A stretch of 64,000 nucleotides of DNA from Chloracidobacterium sp. (GTDB lineage Bacteria; Acidobacteriota; Blastocatellia; Pyrinomonadales; Pyrinomonadaceae): positions 806,001 to 870,000 of the forward strand of contig JADJJY010000001.1 of NCBI GenBank assembly GCA_016706275.1, read 5' to 3'. Position 1 is the first letter of the stretch, and each line of letters opens with the position of its first letter. Under the pieces are notes generated by a model that worked only from the letters and a program-made list of their open reading frames with translations, was not told the origin of the DNA and did no database searches. The translations under genes were made by a program, and so were the position numbers. This document shows, piece by piece, positions 35,296-44,566 of the stretch.

Positions 35296-37215
35296 ATGGG
35301 TGACAAGAAAATCAACACCGATTATGACGAAGATCAGATGCGCTTGTTTACGCTTGCGGTTCTGAACGACCTGCAGGCACTCGAATTGATGCTTGACAGC
35401 GGCCAAATTGAGGAGAATGTAAGGCGTATCGGAGCCGAACAGGAAATGTTTCTTGTTGATTCTTCAATGCATCCGGCACCACTCGCGATGAAGATCATCG
35501 ACGATGCTAAGGACGGTCGCCTTACAACGGAGATCGGACTATTCAACCTCGAAGCTAATCTTACCCCGCGCGAGTTTAACGGCAATTGCCTCCGGTTGAT
35601 GGAGGACGAGCTCAACGAAACCCTTAATATTGTCAGAAAATCAGCGGCGAATTTCGGTGGAGGGGTCGTGCTCGCTGGTATTCTGCCGACAATACAGCAA
35701 TCTGACCTAACGATCGCAAACATCACGCCCAACCCGCGGTATCACGAGATAAACCGGATCGTTACTCAACTCCATGGTGATAATCGCGTGATCCATATCA
35801 AGGGCCTCGACGAGCTGCAATTAACTCTTCAGAACACCTATATTGAGTTTTGTAATACAAGTCTTCAGGTTCATCTGCAGGTGGGGATCAGCGAGTTTGT
35901 ACGCTATTACAACTGGGCACAGGCGATATCGGGCCCGGTGCTTGCCTCGGCGGTAAACTCGCCATTCCTTCTAAATCATCGTCTTTGGCATGAAACAAGG
36001 CTTGCGGTTTTTAGGCAATCGACTGATACACGCTCGCTCACGCATAAACAGCGCAACCAAAAGCCGCGGGTCAATTTTGGCGACCGGTGGGTCGAGAATT
36101 CGATCCTCGAAGTGCTTCGCGAGGATGCGATCCGTTTCCGCATTCTTCTGACGCAAGCAATCGAGGAAAATTCAATGCAGGTTCTAGCCGACGGCGGGAT
36201 TCCTAGCTTGGCCGCCTGGCGGCTCCACAACGGGACTATCTGGCGTTGGAACCGTCCGTGCTATGGCGTAGTTAACGGCAAACCCGGCTTGAGGATCGAG
36301 GCAAGGTTCCTACCAGCCGGCCCGACGGTCGCGGATGAGATGGCAAACGCTGCATTCTTCCTAGGCCTGATGACAGAGCTGCCCGAGGAATTTGGCGACA
36401 TAAGTAAACTTATGACGTTCGACGACGCGAGAAACAATTTTTATAATGCCGCGCGCTATGGCCTAAATGGACAAATAAAGGGGCTCGATGGCCAAAGTCG
36501 GCGTGTCGGGCGGATCATTTTGGAAGAATTGCTGCCGCGAGCAAGAAAAGGCCTGACCCGCGCAGGCATCGATGAAGTCGATAGTAAACGATTGCTAGAC
36601 ATAATCGAAGAACGGGTAACGCAGGAAAAATCGGGTGCCCAATGGATGCTCGATTCGTACGCGGCAATGGACAAACGAGCAAAACCAAACGTCCGGCTAA
36701 GGTCGTTGACCGCAGCGATGAAAGCGCATCAGGAACAAAGCAACGAAGCCGCGCATACGTGGGAATTGGCGGATATACCGTCCGATCTAGAGTGGGTCGA
36801 CAATTATAAGACCGTAGAGCAGTTTATGGCGGTTGACCTCTACACTGTACGGTCGGACGACATAATTGACCTAGCGGCCAGTCTGATGCACTGGAAACAT
36901 GTGCGGCACGTTCCTGTTGAGGACGACGCCGGGCGATTGATCGGCATTGTCTCGCATCGTGACCTGATCGAATTGATGGCGAACGGAAAATGTTTGGCCA
37001 CAAAGCCGATCGTGATCCGTGACGTAATGAAGACCGACCTGATCACCGTCATGCCCGAAACCCCAACGCTCGAAGCACTCGAAATAATGCGGGAAAATAG
37101 AATTGGTTGTTTGCCCGTAGTAAAAGATAAGAGACTCGTAGGTCTTATCACCGCCTACGATTTCCTGACTGTCTCGGCCAAGTTGTTTGAGGAAAAGCTA
37201 ACCAGTCTCATTTAA
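35296..37215 (+). CDS. GCS2-type glutamate-cysteine ligase fused to CBS domains
   Basis: A 639-residue protein. Residues about 30-420 belong to the GCS2 family of glutamate-cysteine ligases: GAEQEMFLVD, TTEIGLFNLEANLTPREF, and LRIEARFLPAGPTVADEMAN. Residues about 500-639 form a CBS pair (FMAVDLYTVRSDDIIDLAASL and DVMKTDLITVMPETPTLEALEIM), which in other proteins bind adenosine nucleotides. The frame extends to 35233, but the ATG at 35296 follows the upstream stop by one base and implies coupling. The fusion suggests ligase activity gated by energy charge. The amino-acid acceptor need not be cysteine. Confidence 0.82.
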   Translation: MGDKKINTDYDEDQMRLFTLAVLNDLQALELMLDSGQIEENVRRIGAEQEMFLVDSSMHPAPLAMKIIDDAKDGRLTTEIGLFNLEANLTPREFNGNCLRLMEDELNETLNIVRKSAANFGGGVVLAGILPTIQQSDLTIANITPNPRYHEINRIVTQLHGDNRVIHIKGLDELQLTLQNTYIEFCNTSLQVHLQVGISEFVRYYNWAQAISGPVLASAVNSPFLLNHRLWHETRLAVFRQSTDTRSLTHKQRNQKPRVNFGDRWVENSILEVLREDAIRFRILLTQAIEENSMQVLADGGIPSLAAWRLHNGTIWRWNRPCYGVVNGKPGLRIEARFLPAGPTVADEMANAAFFLGLMTELPEEFGDISKLMTFDDARNNFYNAARYGLNGQIKGLDGQSRRVGRIILEELLPRARKGLTRAGIDEVDSKRLLDIIEERVTQEKSGAQWMLDSYAAMDKRAKPNVRLRSLTAAMKAHQEQSNEAAHTWELADIPSDLEWVDNYKTVEQFMAVDLYTVRSDDIIDLAASLMHWKHVRHVPVEDDAGRLIGIVSHRDLIELMANGKCLATKPIVIRDVMKTDLITVMPETPTLEALEIMRENRIGCLPVVKDKRLVGLITAYDFLTVSAKLFEEKLTSLI

Positions 37216-37251
37216 GGTGTATTTCTTGATATCGATAAGGAGGTAGATCAG

Positions 37252-37587
37252 ATGAGCGAAAAGTTTGGTCATCCGGATTGGGTCACATTTCTAAAATTCT
37301 ATTCTGAGCAAAATACAGGGCGTCCGACTAGGATCGGCATATTCGAAAAAGGACAGGGTGCGGTGACTGACTATTGGATCGAGAGCGGCTTGCCTTTCGT
37401 GGGAGTTGATCTCGACGACAGTCACGGTGCATTTACGCTACGAATCATGGCGGGTTCATATTCGCACGATATCAAAAACGTTATGAGGGTTTCGTTTTGT
37501 TTGAGCCGCGACGGCGACGAGGACGGATTGGACGTTTTCGATGCTAAGGCGCACGTGACGCTTCTACGTTTTGAGAGTAGAAATTAG
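37252..37587 (+). CDS. DUF5335-like small protein
   Basis: A 111-residue soluble protein. The layout WVTFLKFYSEQNTGRP, then DYWIESGLPFVGVDLD, then a C-terminal TLLRFESRN resembles DUF5335, a short family with no known function. A very strong AAGGAGG ribosome site precedes the ATG. It follows GCS2-CBS by 36 bases and may be in the same operon. Confidence 0.6.
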   Translation: MSEKFGHPDWVTFLKFYSEQNTGRPTRIGIFEKGQGAVTDYWIESGLPFVGVDLDDSHGAFTLRIMAGSYSHDIKNVMRVSFCLSRDGDEDGLDVFDAKAHVTLLRFESRN

Positions 37588-37740
37588 CGCGAGTTGCCCT
37601 CCGGAACCGAGATTTTGTCGATGGCGCGAGAAAATACGCGCTATTTTTTCAAGTATTACTTTCGTGAAATCTGATAATGACGCGTAATTGTTGCAAAGAC
37701 TATAGTTGGCGTAGTGGTAACAAGCACAAAACGTGGAATA

Positions 37741-37754
37741 GTGATTGCAGTCAC
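37741..37754. promoter_or_regulatory. CRP-type operator 1, upstream of the Crp/Fnr gene
   Basis: GTGATTGCAGTCAC, a perfect GTGA-N6-TCAC palindrome ending 18 bases before the Crp/Fnr start codon. Its place downstream of the likely promoter (TATAGT at 37701-37706) suggests autorepression. Confidence 0.75.
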
Positions 37755-37772
37755 AAAGGCAAGGTGGATCCT

Positions 37773-38534
37773 ATGTTTGAACAAATTACACATACCAATG
37801 ACCGTCAGGACTTGCAGATCCAGCATACGTGCGGGGATTGCGGCCTAAAAACGGAAAATTTCTTTTGCCAGTTGCCGGAGCCCGAGCTGGCACGATTTGA
37901 GGCGTTAAAGGTTACAAAGGCGTACCCAAAGGGTACGTTGCTTTTTATTGAAGGCCAAATACCGGCCGGTATCTATATGCTTTGCCAGGGCCAGGTCAAA
38001 CTTTCGACTTGCTCGTCGGACGGCAAGATCATAATTCTCGGCATTGCGGGACCGGGCGATGTACTCGGGCTGAGCGCAGTGGTCGCCGATGTCGAGTGCG
38101 AGGTTACCGCTGAAGTGCTCGAAATATGTCAGGTCAATTTTGTTCCAAAGGACGCTTTTCTAAACCTGATCAAACAGGATCCGGCTGTGTGCCTAAGCGC
38201 AGTGCGGCAACTCGGCAGCTCTTACCAAACGGCTCACAAGATGATCTGCTCGCTCGGACTGTCTGAGTCCGTTTTTGTAAAACTCGGTAAACTGCTTTTA
38301 AGTTGGGGGCAGCCCAACGGGAACGGGAACGGGAATGGCAATGGCCATGCGAGCGTTCACGTGCCGTTTACACATGAAGAGATCGCCGAGATGATCGGCA
38401 CGACCCGTGAGACCGTCACACGCTCGCTGCGTCTAATGCGAGAGCGGGGCCTTGTTACCCTGCGAGCTTCCGAGCTGGTCATCCATGACCATGATGGTTT
38501 ACGTTCGTCGGTCGGGCTTTCACAACGGCATTGA
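37773..38534 (+). CDS. Crp/Fnr-family regulator with FNR-like cysteines
   Basis: A 253-residue regulator with an N-terminal cysteine set, a cyclic-nucleotide-type sensor barrel (about 40-150), a dimer helix and a C-terminal HTH. Cys20, Cys23 and Cys32, with Cys109 or Cys119, are placed much like the four [4Fe-4S] ligands of E. coli FNR. The recognition helix reads RETVTR (212-217), like the CRP RETVGR that reads GTGA, and matching GTGA-N6-TCAC sites stand before neighbouring genes. An odd (NG)5 linker, encoded by a 6-base repeat (38319-38345), joins dimer helix and HTH. The ATG at 37773 has AAGGTGG before it; the upstream frame would span the operator. Probably an oxygen or redox switch for the cytochrome block. 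Confidence 0.88.
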   Translation: MFEQITHTNDRQDLQIQHTCGDCGLKTENFFCQLPEPELARFEALKVTKAYPKGTLLFIEGQIPAGIYMLCQGQVKLSTCSSDGKIIILGIAGPGDVLGLSAVVADVECEVTAEVLEICQVNFVPKDAFLNLIKQDPAVCLSAVRQLGSSYQTAHKMICSLGLSESVFVKLGKLLLSWGQPNGNGNGNGNGHASVHVPFTHEEIAEMIGTTRETVTRSLRLMRERGLVTLRASELVIHDHDGLRSSVGLSQRH

Positions 38535-38539
38535 TAATT

Positions 38540-38553
38540 GTGAGCCGCGTCAC
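38540..38553. promoter_or_regulatory. CRP-type operator 2
   Basis: GTGAGCCGCGTCAC, a perfect GTGA-N6-TCAC palindrome in the gap between the Crp/Fnr gene and the 98-residue protein gene, 76 bases before its ATG. Confidence 0.7.
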
Positions 38554-38628
38554 CTAGGTGTGTGACCTGCGTCCTATCGCGTAGCGTCTGGTTGAGCAAT
38601 GATCCTAATCTATAAGGGGATCCAAAAA

Positions 38629-38925
38629 ATGCAGCTCGGCGATGACGATAAAGGCAGGCCGGTTGGTGGGGCGTTGACATTAAGATCGCTGTTTGGCGGT
38701 CTCCCGGCAGAGGGTCTTGAGCAACTGGATCCGATCAGATCTGAGATCGTCGCTGCGTTGAGTGAAAACCAAGGTACAGTGTCGAGCGGGTCCGGTGATT
38801 TTGAAAATACCGATCTAAAAGATCTTTTACTTGAGCGTCCCGATCTTTGCATTCGTCTTGCGACTGCATTGAGTGTGCTTTACAGCGATTCGGTGCGAAA
38901 TATCGGTCGGAGCATCTCGTTGTGA
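38629..38925 (+). CDS. Small protein of unknown function in the cytochrome block
   Basis: A 98-residue soluble protein I do not recognise, with no Cys motif beyond a single Cys and no signal peptide. Start at 38629, where AAGGGGA precedes the ATG; an upstream in-frame ATG at 38599 is weaker. It sits between two CRP-type palindromes, the second overlapping its stop codon, and so is likely co-regulated with the cytochromes. Confidence 0.5.
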   Translation: MQLGDDDKGRPVGGALTLRSLFGGLPAEGLEQLDPIRSEIVAALSENQGTVSSGSGDFENTDLKDLLLERPDLCIRLATALSVLYSDSVRNIGRSISL

Positions 38926-38936
38926 CGAGGCTCACA
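38921..38936. promoter_or_regulatory. CRP-type operator 3, upstream of the decaheme gene
   Basis: TGTGACGAGGCTCACA, matching the full CRP consensus TGTGA-N6-TCACA. A possible -10 (TATAGA, 38957-38962) is centred 31 bases downstream, close to the class II activator geometry of about 32. It would drive the decaheme cytochrome gene at 39015. Confidence 0.8.
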
Positions 38937-39014
38937 TACATCCCAAAAGTCTGCATTATAGACTCGTCATAGGTAACTGGTACGAAGTCCCGGAAGGGCG
39001 TACATGGAGGCTAT

Positions 39015-40046
39015 ATGAAGGTTTCAAATCATAAATTTAAGGCCGTTCTGCTATTGGCATTTTCGATGCTGATGATCGGTTGGGTCGTCGCCGGACGGTA
39101 TGCAACCGTTTCGAGCGTGTCTGTCGCAGAGACGGGCACTCCTGGCGGTGGAAAATACAACCCGGACGATTATGTCGGCAGCGAGTCGTGCCAAGCGTGT
39201 CATGAGGATCAATTCAAAGCGTTCGCCGGCACCAAGCACGCAAAATTGGCGCAGGTCCATAGTTGGAAAGACAAAGCACAAGGGTGCGAATCGTGCCACG
39301 GACCCGGAAAAGCCCACCTTGAGGACGCCAACAACCCTAAAAATATCATCTCGTTCAAAGGGAAAGATTCAAACCAAATATCCGAAACCTGTATGGCTTG
39401 TCACTCAGGCAAGGAAAGCCACAATAATTTTCGCCGCGGCGAACACTGGCGCAACGACGTCGGTTGTACCGATTGTCACAGCCCGCACGGTTCGCCGCTA
39501 GGTAATTCAAAGGCAGATTCCGTGACGTTCCCCGGCGAGACGACAAAACAAAATCCTGGTATCGCGACCGTGGCTATGCTCAAACAGAGCGAGCCGCAGC
39601 TTTGTATGAGTTGCCACACGGAAACAAAGGCGCAATTTACCAAGCCATTTCATCACAAGGTGATGGAAGGCACGATGAAATGCACCAGTTGCCATAACGC
39701 TCACGGCGGTTTTGAGGCAAAGCAAACGCGACTGTCCGTCGGTGCTGACGCATCGTGCATCAAGTGCCACAGCAATAAACAAGGGCCGTTCGCTTTTGAG
39801 CACGCTCCGTTAAAGACCGAGGGTTGTGCCGCTTGCCATACTCCGCATGGTTCTGCCAATCCAAAAATGCTTAACCGCAGCTCGGTCAGGCAGCTCTGTC
39901 TGGAATGCCATAGTGCGATCAGCGACCAAGTCGATACGCCCGGTACGCCTACGTTCCACAATCAGACACAGGTTCGATATCAGAATTGTACGGTGTGCCA
40001 TACGGCCATCCACGGTTCCAATTCGAGCAACCGGTTCTTGCGGTGA
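39015..40046 (+). CDS. Decaheme c-type cytochrome, MtrA/PioA/DmsE family
   Basis: A 343-residue exported protein with exactly ten CXXCH heme sites (CQACH, CESCH, CMACH, CTDCH, CMSCH, CTSCH, CIKCH, CAACH, CLECH, CTVCH). Size, heme number and spacing match the periplasmic wire of porin-cytochrome complexes, which inserts into an MtrB barrel and passes electrons across the outer membrane. The N-terminus is a signal peptide or signal anchor (residues 8-28). GGAGG precedes the ATG. The MtrB/PioB-like gene follows after 15 bases. No outer-surface MtrC-like decaheme lipoprotein is in the window. Confidence 0.93.
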   Translation: MKVSNHKFKAVLLLAFSMLMIGWVVAGRYATVSSVSVAETGTPGGGKYNPDDYVGSESCQACHEDQFKAFAGTKHAKLAQVHSWKDKAQGCESCHGPGKAHLEDANNPKNIISFKGKDSNQISETCMACHSGKESHNNFRRGEHWRNDVGCTDCHSPHGSPLGNSKADSVTFPGETTKQNPGIATVAMLKQSEPQLCMSCHTETKAQFTKPFHHKVMEGTMKCTSCHNAHGGFEAKQTRLSVGADASCIKCHSNKQGPFAFEHAPLKTEGCAACHTPHGSANPKMLNRSSVRQLCLECHSAISDQVDTPGTPTFHNQTQVRYQNCTVCHTAIHGSNSSNRFLR

Positions 40047-40061
40047 TGATAAGGAGGGAAA

Positions 40062-42212
40062 ATGTTTAATCAAGAAAATAATACAAAGAGACCTGTCACA
40101 TTACGCGGATCTCTGTTCATAGGCCTCGTTATCATTGGAATATTCGCCGCCGGAGCTTTGAGCGTGCTCGCTCAAACCCCGAGCCCCTCACCGACCCCCG
40201 GTGCAGATGTGATGTGGCACGGATATAAGGTCACATCGGCAACAGAGATCGGCTGGCGGTTTCGCAAGCTGAGCGGTAATGAAAATACGTATCGCAGCGA
40301 CCTCAACTATAAAGCAGGATTTAGAACATTTGACTCGAACCTGCTGCTCGAGAGCGAGAGCGGAAAAGGCAAATATTTTGATTCGCTGCTTATCAGCAAT
40401 TCGGGATGGGGTTCGGATCCGTCGGGGTCGAGCCGCGTCAACATGGAAAAGATAGGGTTTTACAAATTCAATGCCGACGTGCGGCGGGTGACCTATTTTA
40501 ATAATCTCTATAATTTTGTAAATCCGGTGCCGTTCGCTAATAGTGAGCATTCGTCGAATATCAAACATACGTTCGGCGATTTTGACCTTACCGTTTTGCC
40601 GCAGGACGAAACCATCAGATTTACACTCGGCGGTTCGTTTAATAATACAAACGGTTCCGGCGGCACGACCGACCGGTTCTTTAGCGACGAGTTTGCGATC
40701 ATCACAAATACTAAGTCTAGGTCTAACGATCTACGATTTGGGGCCGAAGGCAAGCTCTTTGGTTTTGATTGGGGGTTGTCGCAGGGATTTAGGAAGTTCA
40801 CCGATAGGTCAACCGGATTTTTGGATGCGCTCAGTCAGGGCAACAATCCGACAAATCAGGCGCGGCTTGATACATATTTTCGTTCGTCACCGATCAACGG
40901 CGACGTCTATTTTACGCAGTTTCACGCTCATCGAACATTTGCCGAAAAGTTTGACTTTACCGCCCGGCTGATCTACTCGAGTGCATCAAGCCATTCGTCG
41001 AGAGTGCAAACGATGACCGGCCGTGACAACACAAATCCGACCGGTATCCTCGTTACATCAGATGGCATCAACGTCATTGCCAATGCAAAACGGCCGCAAA
41101 CCCGCGGCGATCTCGGCATCACCTACGCGGCGACGGATAAATTTAGGATCTCGAACACATTTTCGTTTGACCAGTTTTCAGTCAACGGCGACGAGATGTT
41201 TGAAGAAGTCTGGACCAAAGCATCAGGTGCGACGTTGCGGTCGACGACGCAATCGTCGGCGTACCGCGTGCACAGCTACAGGCGTTTTGTGAACACTATC
41301 GAGGGCGACTATCAGTTTTCTAACGCCGTTGCCCTCCACCTCGGTTATCGATATACAAAACGCGACGTCAACAACAACGGTTTTGACAGGTCGTGTACAT
41401 TTACGACAGGCGTTTGCACACCGACAACGACGCCGTTTGTCGAATCGGAAACCAACAGCACCAATGCGTTGATCGCCGGTATGAAGATCAAACCGGTCAA
41501 AAACTGGACCATCTACTGGGATCTCGAACACGGCCTTGCCGACAACGTCTTTACGCGTGTCGAAAATTACAAATACACCAATTTCCGTGTCCGCAGCCGT
41601 CTGCAACTGAAAACGGTGTCATTCAACTTCTCGGCAATGTCTAAGGACAACGAGAACGCGTCGCTGCCAAAAGCGACTGTTACCCTGCCGTCAACGGTCA
41701 ATTACATCACCAACACAAGGAACCGCTACTATTCGGGAACCGTAGACTGGGAACCGATGACCAACCTTTCGTTTAGCACGGGCTACAACTATCGTCATCT
41801 GACGAGCTACACGCCGATCGCCGTGCCGATCAGCGGGGCACCGGGTGGTTACGCGTTTGGTTTTAGCCAGTTTTTCATGCGTGACCACTATTTTTACTTT
41901 GACGTGACAGCCAAACCGACAAACCGCGTCTCGCTGTATGCCAGCTATCGCATCAACCGCGACAAAGGCCAGGGAAATTTGGTTTCAAGCCCTGTCAGTA
42001 TCGCCGCGGCAAACTTTATCACGTCATATCCGATGCAATACGCCTCGCCTGAGGGCCGCGTGGTGTTTCGCGTCAGCCGTAACGTAGATTGGAACATCGG
42101 TTATCAATACTACGACTACAAAGACGCCCAGACGCCGTTTATGAATTACCGGGCACACCTGCCCTACACATCGCTCCGCATATATTTCGGCGGACGAGCG
42201 GCCGACCGCTAA
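40062..42212 (+). CDS. MtrB/PioB-family outer-membrane beta-barrel
   Basis: A 716-residue outer-membrane protein with a signal peptide (cut near VLAQ) and a body of alternating beta strands with Tyr/Phe girdles, in the MtrB/PioB pattern. Early WHGYKVTSATEIGWRFRKLSG and YRSDLNYKAGFRTFDSNL are typical of the family; the last strand ends SLRIYFGGRAADR. MtrB forms a sleeve around the decaheme wire. AAGGAGG precedes the ATG. It is followed by a strong terminator, so decaheme-barrel is a two-gene transcript. Confidence 0.88.
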   Translation: MFNQENNTKRPVTLRGSLFIGLVIIGIFAAGALSVLAQTPSPSPTPGADVMWHGYKVTSATEIGWRFRKLSGNENTYRSDLNYKAGFRTFDSNLLLESESGKGKYFDSLLISNSGWGSDPSGSSRVNMEKIGFYKFNADVRRVTYFNNLYNFVNPVPFANSEHSSNIKHTFGDFDLTVLPQDETIRFTLGGSFNNTNGSGGTTDRFFSDEFAIITNTKSRSNDLRFGAEGKLFGFDWGLSQGFRKFTDRSTGFLDALSQGNNPTNQARLDTYFRSSPINGDVYFTQFHAHRTFAEKFDFTARLIYSSASSHSSRVQTMTGRDNTNPTGILVTSDGINVIANAKRPQTRGDLGITYAATDKFRISNTFSFDQFSVNGDEMFEEVWTKASGATLRSTTQSSAYRVHSYRRFVNTIEGDYQFSNAVALHLGYRYTKRDVNNNGFDRSCTFTTGVCTPTTTPFVESETNSTNALIAGMKIKPVKNWTIYWDLEHGLADNVFTRVENYKYTNFRVRSRLQLKTVSFNFSAMSKDNENASLPKATVTLPSTVNYITNTRNRYYSGTVDWEPMTNLSFSTGYNYRHLTSYTPIAVPISGAPGGYAFGFSQFFMRDHYFYFDVTAKPTNRVSLYASYRINRDKGQGNLVSSPVSIAAANFITSYPMQYASPEGRVVFRVSRNVDWNIGYQYYDYKDAQTPFMNYRAHLPYTSLRIYFGGRAADR

Positions 42213-42240
42213 GCCGCACTTTCCCCCCTAAGGAAAAACT

Positions 42241-42277
42241 AAGGCCGCTCCGGATGATTACCGGGACGGCCTTTTTT
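42241..42277 (+). terminator. Terminator of the decaheme-barrel operon
   Basis: AAGGCCGctCCGG pairs with CCGGgaCGGCCTT (two weak pairs) around an ATGATTA loop, followed by TTTTTT. It lies 28 bases past the barrel stop. Confidence 0.88.
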
Positions 42278-42289
42278 GTCGGGTTAGTT

Positions 42290-42800
42290 CAACGGTTTCT
42301 GAGTCTGCGGAGCAGACGGCATATTTGTAGCCCACATCGCGAGATGTGGGAACGACACCAATTAAATATTCGAGCCGTTGGAAACGGCGGCATAATATTC
42401 GGCATTGATTGTTATGCCACCGTCTCCGACGGTTCGGAACGATGCAGGATGCCTTACCCACATCTCGCGATGTGGGCTACAAGTATTTCACCGTCTCCGA
42501 CGGTTCGAGAAGACGCCTTGGTCCATCTTGGTCCACCTGGTCCGGACCGGACCAAACACGACGGCTCTGCCGTAAACGCACCGCGGCGAGGCTTGCCTCG
42601 ACGTTAGCGTTACAAAGATCCAGCGGCTACGCCGCCGTTTTGAGGCATAGCCTCCGGTGGTTTCTGTGGGGCCTGTTACGTCGAGGCAAGCCTTGCCGCA
42701 TTGCAACGCGGCAAGCCGCAAAAGCTGGGCGTTGCATTCAAGTTGGATGTTACGCCCTTACTAACGTGCGGGCTTCTGCAACAGAACGCCGCCTAAAGGC
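42290..42800. repeat. Island of short palindromes (REP-like)
   Basis: About 500 bases without genes between the ends of two convergent cytochrome operons, filled with tight hairpins. Examples: GTCTGC-GGA-GCAGAC (42303-42317), CCCACATC-GCGA-GATGTGGG (42331-42350), GCCGTT-GGA-AACGGC (42374-42388), CCGTC-TCC-GACGG (42420-42432 and again 42491-42503), and the reverse complement of the second hairpin with its GTAG flank (42457-42479). GAGGC/GCCTC and GGCAAG/CTTGCC pairs continue to about 42790. This looks like a nest of REP-type elements; no transposase gene is adjacent. Confidence 0.75.
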
Positions 42801-42823
42801 GGGACTCCGAACGCCGGGGAAGC

Positions 42824-44424
42824 TCAGAACGCGACTCGCGGGTAATTGCCTTTGTGGCATTCGGCGCATTGGAACTTGGATATGTCGCCGAGATTCAGCG
42901 GGTGGGTGAATGTGCGGTCGCCTTTGTGACAGGCGGCGCATTGCCAGGTGTTTTTGTCGCCGAGGTCGAGCGGGTGGCGAAAAACGCCGTCGGTATTGGC
43001 GGTGGTCTTGCCGCGAAACGTCTGGTCGATCGTCGTGTGGCAGATGCTGCACTCATTGCGGATGACCTTGCCCTCCGGGCTAAAGTGCTGGCCGTCATGA
43101 CAGCGAAAACAGCCTTGGGCGTTGTAGTGGCCGATGTTGTTTGGGTGAGCCCGCCAGTCGGTTTTCATCTCGGGGAAAAAATATGTCTGATAGACGTGCT
43201 GGACCTCAGCGACCGCACTCGCGATCAGCTCCGGTTTTGACGAGGACAGATCTGATACGCCGATCTGTAATAATCATTGATTATCCGTGCGATCGCTGCG
43301 ACCGCTTCGTCATTGGTCGTGTATTGGCCGGATAAAGCCTCGACGGCTTTTGCCTTGATGAACGGGAGCTCGATCGACAGACGGCCCGCATCGAGCGAGC
43401 GGTCGATCGCTTCGTTTGGCGACAGATAGATGTGCGTCGGGCGGTTGTGACAGTCGATGCAATCCATTTTCCGCTTATTCGCACGCTCAATGTCCGGGGC
43501 GGTCATTGCGGCGTCTTTGGTTTTATATTCGACGATGTTGCCGGTCCGGTCCTTCATCCGAACCCAGGGAATTACCTCGCGTTTGTCATCGACCGAGACA
43601 TACGTGACCTCGTTGCCGATATTCATATGCCAGTGTATGCCGCCGACGGGCCCGGAATTAGGATCACCGCCGCCGACCTTGACCAGCATGCGGGTCTGGT
43701 TGAGCGAATTTTGCTCGTCGTAGGCGTAGTGGTTAAAGACCTTGAGCTCGTCGCCGTGAAATTTCTCAGACCAATGGCATTTTTGACACGTCTCGGTTGC
43801 CGCCCGCATATTGTGGACCGGCGTCTGGATCGGCCGGTTGAAATGGCCCGTCACGACACCGACAAGCTGACGCATTCCGGCAAATTTTGAATTAACATAC
43901 GCCTCAGCACCGCCGCCGACGTGGCATTCTACACAACGGATCTTTGCGTGCGGGGATGCGTTGTAGGCGACAAACTCGGGCTTCATCACATCATGGCAAG
44001 CCTGGCCGCAGAATGTGACAGATTCGGTATATTCATACGCCCGATAGCTGCCAAACGCGCTCATGAACAAAAAGATAAACCCAAGGCAGAGCATCACGAC
44101 GAGCGAACGCCGTTTACGCGGGTCGTTTAGGTCGAGCACCGGATACGCGGCGATTTCCGCGTGTGTTTTCCCGCGCCGCCGCCGCCTTTCCAGCAAAACG
44201 CCGACGAGCGCAATAAACAGTCCAAACAGCAAAATGCTCGGGACAAAGATAAAGGTGATGAGATCGGTATACGGGTTTTCGTTCGACCCCGACCATTGGA
44301 TCAAAAAGAGCAGCAAAAAACTGGTAAATCCGGCCGCAGCGATCGCGAGGCCGATAAAGCTGATGTAGTTACGCAGTAAGCTTGGCTTTCGCGTCTCGCC
44401 GGGCACCTTTTCGTTTTCGCTCAT
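42824..44424 (-). CDS. Octaheme NapC/NirT-type membrane cytochrome, frameshifted
   Basis: Read as one gene this is 533 residues. About three membrane helices open the protein, followed by a NapC/NirT-like domain with CGQACH (a CX3CH site), CVECH, CQKCH and CIDCH. After a frame change four more sites follow: CFRCH, CSICH, CAACH and CAECH, making eight. NapC-type proteins oxidise quinol and reduce periplasmic cytochromes, so this is a candidate quinol dehydrogenase for the conduit. The first frame stops at 43225; the second resumes at LSSSKPELIASAVAEV. One missing base near 43248-43254 explains the break. Start at 44424 is set by GGAAGGTGA. Confidence 0.8.
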
Positions 44425-44566
44425 ATTCACCTTCCATCTCCGGCCCCGCATAAATGCGAACAAACCAAAGCCGTCAGCTTACGGAGCCCGAACTCATTCA
44501 AATCTCCGGGACGAAAGCGTGACGGCCGTGGCTCCTATTGGAGGAACAAGACCGGTTCTTAATTTA

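Noticed and set aside
37677..37772. N-terminal extension of the Crp/Fnr protein with extra cysteines
   Set aside because: It runs through the operator palindrome; AAGGTGG marks the ATG at 37773.
42303..42503. CRISPR array in the palindrome island
   Set aside because: The repeats are short hairpins in both orientations with irregular spacing, and no cas gene is present.
43432..43890. Plus-strand frame opposite the octaheme gene
   Set aside because: It is antisense to conserved CXXCH-coding sequence.
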